NCBI GenBank assembly: GCA_917880885.1
Contig: OU862907.1
Coordinates: 68,009,072 to 68,073,071 of the forward strand
Origin: Limnephilus marmoratus
Taxonomy: Eukaryota > Arthropoda > Insecta > Trichoptera > Limnephilidae
Length of the DNA: 64,000 bases
Direction: 5' to 3'
Shown: one piece after another, positions 1-10,053 of the stretch
Layout of the letters: each line of letters opens with the position of its first letter
Numbering within the stretch: position 1 is the first letter of the stretch
Position numbers and translations under genes: made by a program
The notes under the pieces: model-generated
What the model was told of the DNA's origin: nothing
The model's database searches: none
Seen by the model: only the letters and a program-made list of their open reading frames with translations

Positions 1-190
1 CATTCTGAACACAAAACTGGTTTTAATTAAATCTGTAAACGGTGAATTGAAACTACATTCAGAACATGAAAAGGGTTTTTCTTTGATTCTGCCGACACTT
101 ACATTCTGAACACAAAACTGGTTTTAATTAAATCTGTATGTGGTGAATTAAAACTACACTCAGAACATCGGGGCGTAGGAAAATTTCGCC
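1..190 (-). repeat. 101-bp tandem units with zinc-finger remnants
   Basis: Two units of about 101 bp start with cattctgaacacaaaactgg at about 1 and 102. On the minus strand they encode fragments such as KPFSCSECNFNS, which look like the start of a C2H2 finger. The His-bearing half and the reading frame are lost. The matching region of the inverted copy is 63066-63370. Confidence 0.55.
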
Positions 191-247
191 GCCCCCTTAT
201 TTGGGTACTTCAAGCGGCGGGGGGGTTGTATTCGGAAATCCTATTTT

Positions 248-431
248 TTTATTCTTCTTCTTCGATGGCGCTACAGCCCATATCGAGCTTTGGCCTCCTG
301 CAACAGTTGCCAACTCCTCCTGTCTTCAGCGGCTGACTTCCAATTTGGTACCTGGAAAAGCTGTGCTGCATTCCCTCTTACTTCGTCTTTCCACCTTAGT
401 CTGGATTTTTTTCTGGTACGAGCCGGATTTT
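248..431 (-). mobile_element. RTE-clade LINE, 3' fragment
   Basis: The minus strand ends in the same gcgccatcgaagaagaag tail as the RTE fragment at 590-1411, and its remaining coding bases match the C-terminal end of that protein. The inverted copy at 62.9-63.0 kb lacks this block, so it is an insertion of about 180 bp. It is strongly 5'-truncated and frameshifted. The exact edges are blurred by T-runs. Confidence 0.65.
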
Positions 432-589
432 TTAATAATCATATTTGATGAGTATTCTTTCAACGAAAATCATGTTTATAAATTCTACTCCAAAGTTGAT
501 TGATTGATACTGCGTTAGAGTCCCCAAATAATAGTTACTCACGCAACAATCAATTTCTCAGAATTTTACAGCATTATGTAACTCAAATG

Positions 590-1411
590 CTGTAAAATTC
601 TTTACATTAACATTGTCGGAAGATCAATTTCAGCCATTAAGGAGGTCTTCGATCCTTTAGAAACAGCAGCACGGGAAGTAGGACTGCAGGTTAATGTCAA
701 CAAAACGAAAATGATGATACAGAGCAGGAACCCTTCACACAGAAGAAGAAGTAGTGCACAATTCAAAGACAACTACTTATACGAAGTGGTCGACCAATTC
801 GCCTACCTGGGCTCCAGTCTGACAGAGAATAATGAGGATCCAGCAGAAATCAGAAGGAGAATCACAGCAGCCAACAAAACATACTTCTCTTTGCTGCCAG
901 TATTTAAATCACGTAGTGTCCACAGAAAAACCAAAATAACCATATATAAGACTATTGTTAGAACTGTATTGGCATATGGATGTGAGGCGCTGACACTGAC
1001 GGTAAAGATGGCTGAAATGCTGGATACTTTTGAAAGAAAAGTGCTGAGAAGAATATGTGGACCCGTGAAAGAGGGTGAACAGTGGCGCATCCGGCACAAT
1101 ACAGAATTGTATGATATATATAAGGCACCTAGCATCTCAACACATATGAGACTCCTCAGGCTGAGATGGGCTGGGCATGTACAGGGAATGCCGGATACAC
1201 GCGTCCCAAAAAGAATTTTGACTGGACACCCAGGTGGAAAGAGAAAAGTGGGAAGACCCAGACTGAGGTGGGAAGACGAAGTAAGAGGGGATGCAGCACA
1301 GCTTCTCCAGGTACCAAATTGGAAGTCAGCCGCTGAGGACAGGAGGAGTTGGAGGCGACTGTTGCAGGAGGCCAAAGCTCGATATGGGCTGTAGCGCCAT
1401 CGAAGAAGAAG
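590..1411 (+). mobile_element. RTE-clade LINE, 5'-truncated insertion
   Basis: The insertion is flanked by a perfect 14-bp duplication, atgtaactcaaatg, at 576-589 and 1412-1425. The empty site is visible in the inverted hAT copy near 62.82 kb. The 3' end is a short gaagaagaa-type simple repeat, as is usual for RTE elements, not a poly-A tail. At the 5' edge, 587-601 is an exact reverse complement of the flanking bases 560-574, so the first dozen bases are filler rather than element. Confidence 0.85.
602..1394 (+). pseudogene. RTE-clade reverse transcriptase, C-terminal part
   Basis: The frame is open from about 611 through the in-frame ATG at 711 to the stop at 1392-1394. It gives the segment just after the polymerase core: VGRSISAIKEVF, then QVNVNKTKMM, FAYLGSSLTEN, EIRRRITAANK, VLAYGCEALTL and the C-terminal RRICGP...RLRWAGHVQGMP block ending RPRLRWEDEV. 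This order is characteristic of RTE/BovB-like reverse transcriptases, which nick target DNA and copy their RNA there. The endonuclease and the catalytic YADD box are missing, so this is a dead 5'-truncated copy. There is no stop codon within what remains, which suggests a fairly recent insertion. I am confident of the clade and not of the family name. Confidence 0.85.
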
Positions 1412-1466
1412 ATGTAACTCAAATGTAAAACTTCAGTCGATGCACGATGAATCTGCAACTCGTTAT

Positions 1467-1900
1467 TTAATTTATCGTAGAATTCTGAACACAAAACCAG
1501 TTTGTATGCGGTGAATTAAAACTACACTCAGTACATGAAAATGGTTTTTCTTTGATTCTGGCATTAAATAAAGAGTCTACGACTAGAATTTTATAAGTGC
1601 ACATCAAATAACAGAATGTTTTCCTTCGATATGTGCCAGCAGATGAAACCAACTAGAATTTTACATTCTGTACTGGTTTAAAGTAAATCTGTACCTGTAG
1701 AATTAAAACTACCAGAACATGAAAATGGTTTTTCTTTGATTCTGGCAGCACATACCTAGTCAGCAAATAGAATATTATAACTGAACCTCAAATAAGAGGA
1801 TGTTTTCCTTTGAAATGTGTCAACAGGTGAATCCACAACTGGAAATTTACATTCTCAACACAAAATTGATTTGAATTAAGTCTGTATGCGGCGAATTAAA
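1467..1900 (-). pseudogene. Degenerate C2H2 zinc-finger fragments in hAT
   Basis: The minus-strand frame at 1467-1652 shows two consecutive finger starts, RRKTFCYLMCTYK and EKPFSCTECSFNSPHT. The segment between them corresponds to the helix and linker of a finger that has lost its HTG residues and paired histidines. A second, more decayed unit lies upstream on the minus strand to about 1900. Units repeat at about 185 bp. The equivalent plus-strand sequence in the second hAT copy is at about 62400-62760, reading RRKTFCYSMCSYK and KPFSCSECSFNSPHT. The fragments have stops and frameshifts and cannot make a functional finger. I infer that the transposon captured part of a zinc-finger gene. Confidence 0.55.
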
Positions 1901-1916
1901 AGTACACTCAGAACAT

Positions 1917-2533
1917 TGTAATGGTTATAAAAAAAGTGTATAACCTATTGTATTTATATTTATTTAAGAGCGTATTAAAATGTAGGGCTAGCAACAGTCT
2001 GAAGGTAGAAACATGATAAATGTCAAGTCTATGAAATAAAAGAGGAAATTAAATATATTATAATAAGATTTATTGAATTAATATAAACATGACATTTACG
2101 AAGCATTTATTAAAGACTCTATAAAGATTATTTGATCTCAAGGGGTGTTTGTAAAACTCGAAGAGTTTTACAACAATCAAACTACGTGTGATAAGAATTT
2201 AAGCTATGTGGAAAATAAGCAAAGTTGGACGCCAGAGTATTTAAACAACAACACTCAAGTATAAAATGGAATAACCAAAATGGTAACCTTGAATATATAG
2301 CTAAACTAAATAAAATATTGAGATGAAGATTAACGTTACAAAATTCGTTGCGCCATGATGTGTTGAATTCGTCCATCGCAGGTATGCGCCCTCCCCTTGG
2401 GCTTGCTCGATCCAAACTGAAGCTTGCGGATAAAATGTGAACTAGCGAACTCTCTAACTCAGATGTGCCAACTTCGGAAACAAAAATGCGTTGTTGTTAT
2501 TCCTTAGGGCGCATCCGGTAGCTACCTGCTACA
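1917..2533. mobile_element. Probable solo LTR (617 bp)
   Basis: It begins TGTAATGG and ends GCTACA, and is flanked by acat at 1913-1916 and 2534-2537. Other units of the surrounding repeat read cagaacatgaaaatgg without interruption, which is the expected empty site with one acat. A 4-bp duplication with TG...CA ends fits a solo LTR of Gypsy or BEL/Pao type left after LTR-LTR recombination. No internal coding region or primer-binding site remains, so the family is undetermined. Confidence 0.65.
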
Positions 2534-2695
2534 ACATGATAATGGTTTTTTTTTATTCTGGCAGTACATACAGAATTTTATAACTGAACTTCGAATAAGA
2601 TAATGTTTTTCTTTGAATTGTGTCGGCAGATGAATCCTCAAATGAAATTTTACATTCTAAAAACTGATTTAAACCTTTGAATGATAAGAAAAAAT

Positions 2696-2899
2696 GGTTC
2701 CATGTCAACTCATAATGAAACCAACTCAGAAACACCTCAAAAAGGTCATTAAAGCTGTGAAAAAATAATTTTAAAATAGCCAGTAACCCTAACCTAACTT
2801 AACCTATTTGACCATTTTTTTATTTATTTTTTTATCATCACTCCTAATGACCTTTCTGGGGTGCTTCTGAGTTGATTTCATTATGAGTTGTATGGTCAC
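2696..2899. mobile_element. MITE with imperfect terminal inverted repeats
   Basis: The left end has caactcataatgaaa at 2706 and the right end has its reverse complement ending at 2890. Imperfect pairing extends outward (ggttccatg against ggtgaccat) and inward through cacctcaaaaaggtcatta. The equivalent point of the inverted hAT copy has no such block, so it is an insertion. I could not fix the target duplication or superfamily. It is non-coding. Confidence 0.55.
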
Positions 2900-3838
2900 C
2901 GAAAAAATATCTATAAACTTTTGCCTGTCAATGTTTGCGCACAAAATTTCCGGTTCTTCATGCATTTTAAATCATCATTTTATTGTTTTTTTTTATCCTT
3001 TTGAAAAAAACAAAATTTTTCTAAAATCTAGATATAGTTATTTTTCGACGTGCCTATTAGAACATTATTGTTTCAAATTATTAAAATTTTGATATTCTAA
3101 ATGTGGATTGGCTCAAAAATACACGCCTGCGAATATTCGAATTAAAGTACCTAAAATAGAATAATCTTAAAATTTTAAATTCAGATTCCTTTTCTTTAAA
3201 AAAATTTAATAAAACCGTATCTAACTTTTTATCGCAATCACAAATTTATTCTAAATTAAATGCGTGGGACATAATTTCACAATTTTATTTTAAAATTGCG
3301 CCACCTGTGATTAGACGGGTTGAATTAAATCTGTATTTGGAGAATTAAAACTTCACTCAGAATATGAAAATGGTTTCTCTTTGATTCTGGCAGCACATAC
3401 ATAGTCTGCAACTAGAATTTTATAACTGCACTTCGAATAAAATAATGGTCTCTTTCGAAATGTATCAGCAGATTAATACACAACTAAAATTCATTCTTTA
3501 ATACATTCTGAACACATTTCTGGTTTTAATTAAGAGAGAATCTGTTTGCGAGTTATCAGCTTTAATTAGTATTACTCTCATAATATGCGTACGGTTTTCC
3601 TACGAATTGCGAAATTTGCAGCTTAAAAAATTATTATTATTAATATTTTTTTTAATTAATAAAAAAAGAGTTGGATTCGTAAACGAAAGAATCGTTGAAC
3701 ATTTTTGAATAATGATTTGAAATAGTTAAAATTTTTCCAAGATAATATTAGTATTTATTGTGAAAATTTGCCGCCCCCCTCAAAAGTGCCGCCCGGGGCG
3801 GGCCGCCCCCACCGCCCCCCCCCCACGCTACGCCACTG

Positions 3839-4475
3839 GCTCCATCGAAACCAGAGTAAAGTTAGCCTCCCAAATACTGGGCGTACTGTACAGGGCCCGC
3901 AGATACTTTAATAGTACTTACACAACTGCTAACCCTGTACAAATCACAAGTGCGCCCCACGGTTGAATTTGGCAGTCACCTCTGGTCTGGAGCTCCAAAA
4001 TACCTGAAAATACCCTCGACTCTGTGCAGAAACGGGCGGTCCGTTTGATAGATTCTCCCATCTTGACAGACGGATTGCAATCTTTAAAGCACAGGCGTCG
4101 GGTGGGAATGCTATTCTTGTTCTACCGGTATTACAATGGAAGATGCTCCGAGGAACTAGCATCATTGATCCCTTCGGCACCGGTGCATTGTCGGGAAACA
4201 CGCCAAACGCGTGCCCAACATTTGTACACGGTTGACATTTGTCACATGAGAACGGGTCGTTTCTTCGACTCGTTCTTGTATTCAACAGCTCGGCTATGGA
4301 ATGATTTGCCGGCCTCTGTGTTTCGTCCTTCCTACAACATGGGTCTCTTCAAGACTAATGTTCATTCCTTCCTCTCCTCAAAAAGACCCTCCACACAGCA
4401 TCCCAGATGACATAGGCCCTGAGGGAAATTATTCTCCTCAGGGCCTCCTGTGTGAAGTTAATGTAAAAAAAAAAA
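3839..4475 (+). pseudogene. LINE-A fragment, C-terminal end and 3' UTR
   Basis: Sequence after the hAT terminus matches the C-terminal third of LINE-A ORF2 (ARVKLASQ, GVLYRARRYFNST, KRAVRLIDSPILTDGLQSL, RMRTGRFFDSF-like, ARLWNDLPASVF), but in several frames. Frameshifts lie near 3910 and 4005. The longest intact stretch is 4024-4410. It ends with the family's 3' hairpin (4391-4455) and a poly-A run at 4465-4476. The part upstream of 3839 must lie beyond the hAT element, left of the window. Confidence 0.8.
4391..4455 (+). promoter_or_regulatory. LINE-A 3' UTR double hairpin
   Basis: An inner stem, CCCTGAGG (4417-4424) with CCTCAGGG (4436-4443), sits inside an outer stem, ccacacag with ctgtgtg. 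The poly-A run follows within about 10 bases. The same structure ends the other LINE-A copies at 5067, 39517, 45418 and 48072. LINE reverse transcriptases often recognise 3' RNA structures for target-primed copying, and that is the inferred role here. Confidence 0.6.
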
Positions 4476-4476
4476 A

Positions 4477-5056
4477 ATGCGAAAGTTTGTATGGATATGT
4501 TTGTTACTGTTTCACGCACAAACTACTGAATAGATTTTAATGAAACTTACAATAATATAGCTCATACATCAGAATAACATATAGGATATATATAATGGTA
4601 AGCTCTGGCGTTATGAAATTTGTAAAAATGAAAATGTGTGTATTTCATATATTTTAGCGACAGGGTGGAAAGGCAGGGGGAAGAGGAACTGGGGAGTTTG
4701 GATTCGCGAAGAGTGAAGAGACGAGGAAGGGGGAAGGCGGGGAAGGTGGAAGAGAACGGTGACGCACGGGAAAGGACACGCAGTGAGAATCAATTTATTT
4801 ATTTGATTGGAAGTGTAACGCATGCCGGGGGACAGCATGTATTTAATATATTTTTATAAATGTTGGAATAACATTTAGAACAACAAATAAACCCTGTAAC
4901 TACCAGTAACAGTAAGCTGTCATTAGCTCAGCAGTAGAGCATCGTCTCGGCAAAGGCGAGGGTCCTGGGATCAATACCTAGATGTTACCCTATTTGTTTC
5001 TGATTTTTCTGTTGCAAATTTTCGATTGAGAGTCAATATTGTCTTGGGTGAAGAGT
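4477..5056. other. Spacer between two LINE-A tails
   Basis: No gene is seen. Bases 4480-4600 (gtatggatatgtttgttactg...) look like a repeat-derived block, and 4660-4790 is purine-rich. The only structured item is a tRNA-like sequence at about 4919-4987. Confidence 0.5.
4919..4987 (+). tRNA. tRNA-like sequence, probably degenerate
   Basis: An A-box-like segment (ttagctcagcagtagagca) and a B-box-like segment (ggtcctgggatcaatacc) are correctly spaced. The anticodon stem (tcgtc with ggcga) leaves an 8-base rather than 7-base loop, and no U33 is found before a clear anticodon. It is more likely a tRNA relic or SINE head than a working gene. Confidence 0.35.
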
Positions 5057-5066
5057 TTTTTTTTTA

Positions 5067-5140
5067 CATTAACTCCATACAGGAGGCCGTGAGGAAAATA
5101 ATTTCCCTCAGGGTCTATGTCATCTGGGATGCTGTGTGGA
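5067..5140 (-). promoter_or_regulatory. LINE-A 3' UTR double hairpin (minus copy)
   Basis: Read on the minus strand, the nested stems CCCTGAGG/CCTCAGGG and the outer ccacacag arm are present just before a nine-base A run. This fixes the 3' end of the element at about 5057. Confidence 0.6.
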
Positions 5141-6984
5141 GGGTCTTTTTGAGGAGAGGAAGGAATGAACATTGGTCTTGAAGAGACCCATGTTGTAGGA
5201 AGGAGGAAACACAGAGGCCGGCAAATCATTCCACAGCCGAGCTGTTGAACACAAGAACGAGTCGAAGAAACGACCCGTTCTCATGTGACAAATGTCAACT
5301 GTGTACAAATGTTGGGCACGTGTTTGGCGTGTTTCCCGACTATGCACCGGTGCCGAAGGGATCAATGATGCTAGTTCCTCGGAGCATCTTCCATTGTAAT
5401 ACCGGTAGAACAAGGATAGCATTCCCACCCGACGCCTGTGCTCTAAAGATTGCAATCCGTCTGTTAAGATGGGAGAATCTATCAAACGGACCGCCCGTTT
5501 CTGCACAGAGTCGAGGGTATTTTTCAGGTATTTTGGAGCTCCAGACCAGAGGTGGCTGCCAAATTCAACCGTGGGGCGCACTTGCGATTTGTACAGGGTT
5601 AGCAGTTGTGTACTATTAAAGTATCTGCGGGCCCTGTACAGTACGCCCAGTTTTTGGGAGGCTAACTTTACTCTGGCTTCGATGGAGCCCCCATACCTGA
5701 GCTGGTCACTTAGGGTTACACCAAGCATATCAATGGAGGGCCTGTTCGGAAGATTGCTTCCGTTGAAAGAGACTAGATTTTCATTTCGATCCCTTTTAGA
5801 CGTAATCAGACAAGATTGGGTCTTTGAAACATTAAATTCAACGAGATTATTTTTACCCCAAGAGAAAACACTCTCGAGGTAACCGTCCATTCTTTGCTTC
5901 AAAGCCTTACGAGCTGTTGGAGTTTGTGAGCCCTTTGGGGGCTTGTCAAACAAAAAGCTATCATGAACTGTACTGTCATCCGCGTAACAATGAATTGGTG
6001 CACATGACAAAACAAAGTCGGAGACAGAACCGATCCCTGCGGGACGCCAGCATTTATCGAGTGTGAGGAAGAGGTGAAACCATCGACTACCGTCTGAATC
6101 GACCTCTCCCTCAAGAAGTCGGCAATCCACGTACACAAGGATACGGGAAGTCCGTAAGAATGCAATTTGTTGACAAGTCCTCGGTGCCAAACCCGGTCAA
6201 AGGCCTTGGAGATGTCCAGTGCAACCGTTTGGGTCTCACCGAAACGTTCCAGGCATCGCCCCCAAACATGCGTCACATACGCGAGAAGATCACCGCACGA
6301 GCGGTTCCGCCGGAATCCGTATTGACGATCGTTAATAATTTTGTTCTTCTCGAGGTATGTGAGCAGTTTGTCGTTGATCACACGTTCCATCACCTTAGAC
6401 AGAACTGATGTGATCGCTATGGGGCGGTAGTTGGCCGGGTTGGAGCGGTCACCCTTCTTTGGAATAGGATGGATTACCGCTTTTTTCCAACCAGAGGGCA
6501 CAGAGCCAGTCTTCAGGGACAATTTAAAAAGCTTCGTCAAAATTGGAGCTATTTCTGCAGCGCACCTCTGCAGTACCAGGGCAGGTATTCCGTCAGGCCC
6601 ACTAGCTTTATTAACATCAAGCCCTCGTAAAACATGGAGTACTTCCCGATGCCGGATCCTCAGCTTTTTCATACGAAAACCGCAGTGAGGAACCGACGTC
6701 GGGACAGCACCTTGGTCATCGAGGGTTGAGTTATCCGCAAACATTTTACCTAGTAAGTTAGCCTTTTCGGTGGCGGTGTTTGCTAGTGAGCCGTCAGGTC
6801 TGGTAAGAGGTGGCAGACTGGATTTGCAGAAATTGCGACCTATTGACCCCGCAAGCGACCAGAATTGCCTGCTGCCATGCGGGCATGCATTGAAGTACCC
6901 ACCACTGTCCCACCCCGGTATAGGCGACTTATGGTCGCCCCTTCGGAGTTCTCGCAAGAATCTAATTTTTTTGAATAAACGACT
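5120..6984 (-). pseudogene. LINE-A ORF2, reverse transcriptase half
   Basis: This is the polymerase domain of a non-LTR retrotransposon. Reading on the minus strand from 6984, the frame carries KKIRFLRELRRGDHKSP, then NKASGPDGIPALVL, WKKAVIHPIPKKGDRSNPANYRPIA, DRQYGFRRNRS, ALDISKAFDRVWH and NAGVPQGSVLSPTLF. A frameshift with loss of the expected LLHIND-type residues follows near 6005. The next frame (6190-5120) resumes with SCAPIHCYADDSTVHDS, where YADD is the catalytic box, and runs to the C-terminal WSGAPKYLKNTL, RAVRLIDSP and LWNDLPASVF. Apart from this break it has few lesions. The piece is separated from its endonuclease half by LINE-B. Confidence 0.85.
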
Positions 6985-7751
6985 CTACATTTAATAAAAC
7001 GAATCTAGACCTTCAATGCCCCTACATACTTTGTTAGGTGGCGGAAATATAGGATCGCCTACAGTCTGTACTGTAATGGTCAAAAGGACTAATCTACAGG
7101 TGTTAGTGAGCATAAAAAATGTAATAAAGAAAAAAAAAACCAAAAGTAGTTATTATATAATAATCAGAGGGAGACCACACACTCCAGGACTGCAGGCAAC
7201 TGCGTATAAATAAGAAAAGGATAAGTTGTAAACAAAGCAATAACATTTAGTAAAGGCGAAAAAAAATAGTGATGACCGTCATGACCATCCTGTGCCCGGC
7301 AGTCCCCCAGAGAATGTGTAAGGTTATTAGTCCGATGTCATGGCACCCAGTGGAGTCATCCTTTAGCCAGCTATCCGGTGGTGCCTAGAAGAAGTAAATG
7401 GACTACGATACGAAGACCCTAGGGAAAAAGAGCGTCGGGTAGCTGGAGGAGGGACGGACAAACCTCCGGATGCCACTCTGTCTTTCCTCTAACCTTATCA
7501 TGTCAGGGGGGGTGGCGCGGGCACTGGAAGGAGATAACAGAGATAAGTTACAAAAAAAAGGTAGACCTATAAAAAATATGATAGGGACAAGGCCCAAAGT
7601 CCAACCCCTTTAATGGGGAAGTGGACAAGACATAACAAACAACGGAGTTCTGTTCTAGTTGTTATCAGGAACTGAAAAGAACATGTAAAACAAAATAAAC
7701 AAACTAAAAAAAAAATGCAAAAACATGAGAGAGTAGAGGAAAAAAAAGAAA

Positions 7752-7777
7752 GTATATATATATATATATATATATAA
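7752..7777. repeat. (TA)n microsatellite
   Basis: About 13 uninterrupted TA dinucleotides lie in the LINE-B 3' UTR. Confidence 0.9.
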
Positions 7778-8014
7778 AATCATAATGCACGCAGGCGTGT
7801 CAATTCACGCATTATGTTACACTGTAAAAGAAAAAGAAAAACACAAAGCCGTGTAAAAGTATAAATAACAAGTAAGTGTAAATAAACAACAGATAATAAT
7901 AAGAAAAAGAAAGAAACAGAAAATGTAAAAAAAACCAGGCAGATAGGGTTAAAAGAGTAAATGTGGGGTAATCCGTGGATATCAGGAGACAAGTACACCT
8001 GGTCACTAAATCTT

Positions 8015-8299
8015 CTAATCAGCGACTCTAAGATCAGGCCATCTCTCCACCCAGATTCTTGTAAACTTCTTCAAGCACTCGAAATTCGTCTTATTCGAAA
8101 CCAGATCAGTGTTCCACACTGGTCTGATGGGTACGTCCAAACCATCTAGCATTTGACCTCTGGCATCCGTCATTATTTCACACTGCCACAGGATATGCTC
8201 AGCCGACTGGTTCGTGCTCCCACAGGCACAATTGGGGTGAGGGGACAGGGAGAGGGTGTGGCATGCAGTCAGCTTTCTGCTGATCTGCTGGTCGTGCTC
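8015..8299 (-). pseudogene. LINE-B ORF2, extreme C-terminus
   Basis: The last 90 or so codons read LSPHPNCACGSTNQSAEHILWQCEI and then a tail ending WVERWPDLRVAD. The C-x-C ... H-x4-C pattern followed by hydrophobic residues is the usual C-terminal cysteine-histidine motif downstream of RNase H in several LINE clades. The polymerase and RNase H are absent through 5' truncation. It is fused in frame by accident to the LINE-A endonuclease upstream, giving one uninterrupted chimeric frame. Confidence 0.65.
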
Positions 8300-9421
8300 A
8301 AATTTTGACCTATTTATGATTCTCTTGGTTTCCTTTGCCATTTTGTTGTAAGCTGTTCTGTCTTTGGATGTTCTAGATGTGTTGTAGGCTCGGTAAGCCG
8401 CGTTTTTTCGTCGCACTGCTTCAGCGCATTGTCGACTAAACCACGGCTTTGAGCCTACACCAGTTTCCTTAACAGTAGATTGGATGAAGCCATCCATCGC
8501 GGATGTGATGACTTCACCAATTTCCTGGGCACATCTTGAGGGATCCGAAGTCCGAAAACAGACAGCTGACCACGGAAAAGCATTAAAATGTGCCCGCAGA
8601 CCGAACCAATCTGCTGACCTATAGTGCCACACTTTTCTCTTCAGCCTCTCGTTTGGTGGTCTGAAGTTTACAGGGATTGATGTCGTCACCAGGCAGTGGT
8701 CGGACGATCCTAAAGGCGCTGTGACTTCAATCCTGTAACCGTGTGGCACAGTAGTTAAAAATAGGTCTAACAGATTGGAACGGTGAGTCTGGACATCAGG
8801 AACCCTTGTAGGTTCCTGAACCATTTGCTCCAATCCGTAGAAAAGGGCAAAGGATTCCGATTGGCGTCCAGCCGAGTCTGTTGATCCTGAGAACTTCAAC
8901 CAAGGTTCGTTATGAACATTGAAGTCCCCCAGGACCACAAACTCTGCCGTAGGGTAGCGGGGCAAGAGGTCATCAATAGTGTCGCTTAAATGTTTGAAGA
9001 GCTCGGACGTGTCTGATTCGCTAAGGTTCGGTGAGCGGTATAAGCACGCGTAGAATCTTACCGTACTGGCAAGATTGACGCGTACCCACATTACGTCGAA
9101 TCTGGAGTTTTCCAGATTCAACAGTCGCACACAATTGACGTCAGCTCGACTATAGAGACATACACCTCCTTTAGGTCTGAACTTGCTTGCGAGGGTGAAG
9201 CCCGGGCAGTCCAGATAGGAGGCGTCTACAGGCTCGGCTATCTGCGTTTCAGACAGGAATAGTAGGTTGGGGCGTTGAGTAAAAAGGTGGTGGTGGACGG
9301 AGTTTAAATTGGTATGCAGGCCGCGAATGTTGGTGTAATTCACCAACATTTTTGGCCTGCGCCGGGGTCTCCTACTACTCGCCGCTGTAATGCAGTGAAT
9401 GTTTGTTGTTTGTATTGTCAT
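8300..9421 (-). CDS. LINE-A ORF2, APE-type endonuclease half (cut off)
   Basis: This is the N-terminal endonuclease that nicks chromosomal DNA to start target-primed reverse transcription. From the minus-strand ATG at 9421 the order is NYTNIRGLHTNLN, LFLSETQI with the catalytic Glu, GGVCLYSRADV, VVLGDFNVHNEPW with the Asp-x-Asn pair, and APLGSSDHCLVTTSIP with the SDH motif. A linker follows, rich in basic residues (KPWFSRQCAEAVRRKNAAYRAY). All key APE residues are present. The frame then runs without a stop into LINE-B, so the product would be an endonuclease without its polymerase. The frame is also open 5' of the ATG to 9652 in what I regard as the 5' UTR. Confidence 0.8.
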
Positions 9422-9951
9422 GATTTTTTTAATACTTTTATGATAGGGTGTGGGGGGAGGGAGGTCTGGGAAGGAAAAGGTATGAGGGGTGGGTAGGAAG
9501 CTGGGGATCAGAGTGTCCAAGAGTGATGAACGAATGAATCCAATCCACCCACTGCGGTGCAAGGCGATGGGTAGGGAGAGTCCGGCTGGAGAGGTCACCC
9601 GATGCGCCCCAAACGCTACTGCTGGGTCCCCTCCGGTCACGAACCGGCACAACAGTAGCGGCGGGGTTTTAACACTCGTTGATGGGGCAGCCCACCCTCA
9701 GTCGTGAGCCTGAGGGTCGGGCCCCTGTACTACCGAGCGGCCCGGACAGCGGTAACCGGTTGTAAAGGGTCTCCCTCAACCAGCATCTCCCAATCCGGCC
9801 CGCCATCAAGACTTGGACAAACATTTCCCCAAGAACCTGGGCACCCCTGCTAAGTCACCAAACGTAGCGAACCACTTGGGGTGACCTGTGGCGAAAGGTG
9901 TTGGTCATCCAATAAATGGTTCCCAGGGCGGCGGTACCCATACCCGCCTAC
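9422..9951 (-). promoter_or_regulatory. LINE-A 5' UTR
   Basis: This GC-rich leader is homologous over about 350 bp to 47701-48047, for example agtggttcgctacgtttggt and ctccagccggactctc. LINE 5' UTRs usually hold an internal promoter. No specific element was recognised. The 5' edge is placed where similarity to 47701 starts. Confidence 0.6.
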
Positions 9952-9998
9952 CAAATTAAAAAATTATTGTGACATAATATACATTAAAATTTGTACCT

Positions 9999-10053
9999 AC
10001 GACCTCTAGATTCGGACTCGAGAATATTAACCAATCAACCACGGAGGTCATTA
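9999..10053 (-). tRNA. tRNA-like relic just upstream of LINE-A
   Basis: The minus strand reads gacctccgtggttgattgg...gaatctagaggtcg, similar to the tRNA-like sequence at 39600 (gacctccgtagtacagtggg...ccggaggtcgcgggttcaaa). The B box is eroded. It is probably a tRNA-derived repeat rather than a working gene. Confidence 0.35.

Larger units (their letters stand above)
1..3838 (-). mobile_element. hAT-type element, left copy (one end only)
   Basis: The right terminus at 3838 reads cccacgctacgccactg, the reverse complement of the start of the copy at 59521. The host sequence after it (gctccatc, 3839-3846) is LINE-A coding sequence, so it is the expected 8-bp target duplication. The partner duplication and other terminus lie left of the window. 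CAGTG termini with 8-bp duplications are the hAT signature. No intact transposase is visible. The body holds degenerate zinc-finger sequence on the minus strand and several later insertions: RTE at about 248-431 and 590-1411, a solo LTR at 1917-2533 and a MITE at about 2696-2899. Aligning by eye to the inverted copy at 59521-63731 shows all of these as extra sequence. Confidence 0.75.
6978..8310 (-). mobile_element. LINE-B, 3' fragment nested in LINE-A
   Basis: On the minus strand it begins within a C-terminal coding segment, ends coding at 8015, and continues as a 3' UTR of about 1 kb to an A-rich end at about 6970. Its flanks (aaattttga at 8300-8308 and aatttttttga at 6964-6974) are similar, which could be a decayed target duplication. 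LINE-A coding sequence stops and resumes exactly across it, so it is the younger insertion. A (TA)n tract lies inside at 7752-7777. Confidence 0.65.
5057..9951 (-). mobile_element. LINE-A, near full-length copy split by LINE-B
   Basis: Read on the minus strand it has a 5' UTR (about 9951-9422), an APE endonuclease (9421 to about 8310), a 1.3-kb foreign insert, the reverse transcriptase (about 6977-5120), then the 3' hairpin and a poly-A run near 5065. Without the insert it is about 3.6 kb. The 5' UTR matches 47701-48047. There is no separate ORF1 between 5' UTR and endonuclease, so this is a one-ORF element. The RT and C-terminal features are of the CR1/Jockey type of LINE. I do not assign a named clade. 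Confidence 0.8.

Noticed and set aside
803..1375. 190-codon minus-strand frame
   Set aside because: Antisense shadow of the RTE reverse transcriptase on the plus strand.
2787..2812. Telomere-like cctaacctaacttaacct words
   Set aside because: Too short and imperfect, and placed inside a MITE; not an interstitial telomere array.
4638..4859. 73-codon Arg/Glu-rich frame
   Set aside because: Follows a purine-rich low-complexity stretch; no family recognised.
5245..5882. Plus-strand frames over LINE-A
   Set aside because: Antisense shadows of the minus-strand reverse transcriptase; the same shadows recur at 44676-45313 on the other copy.
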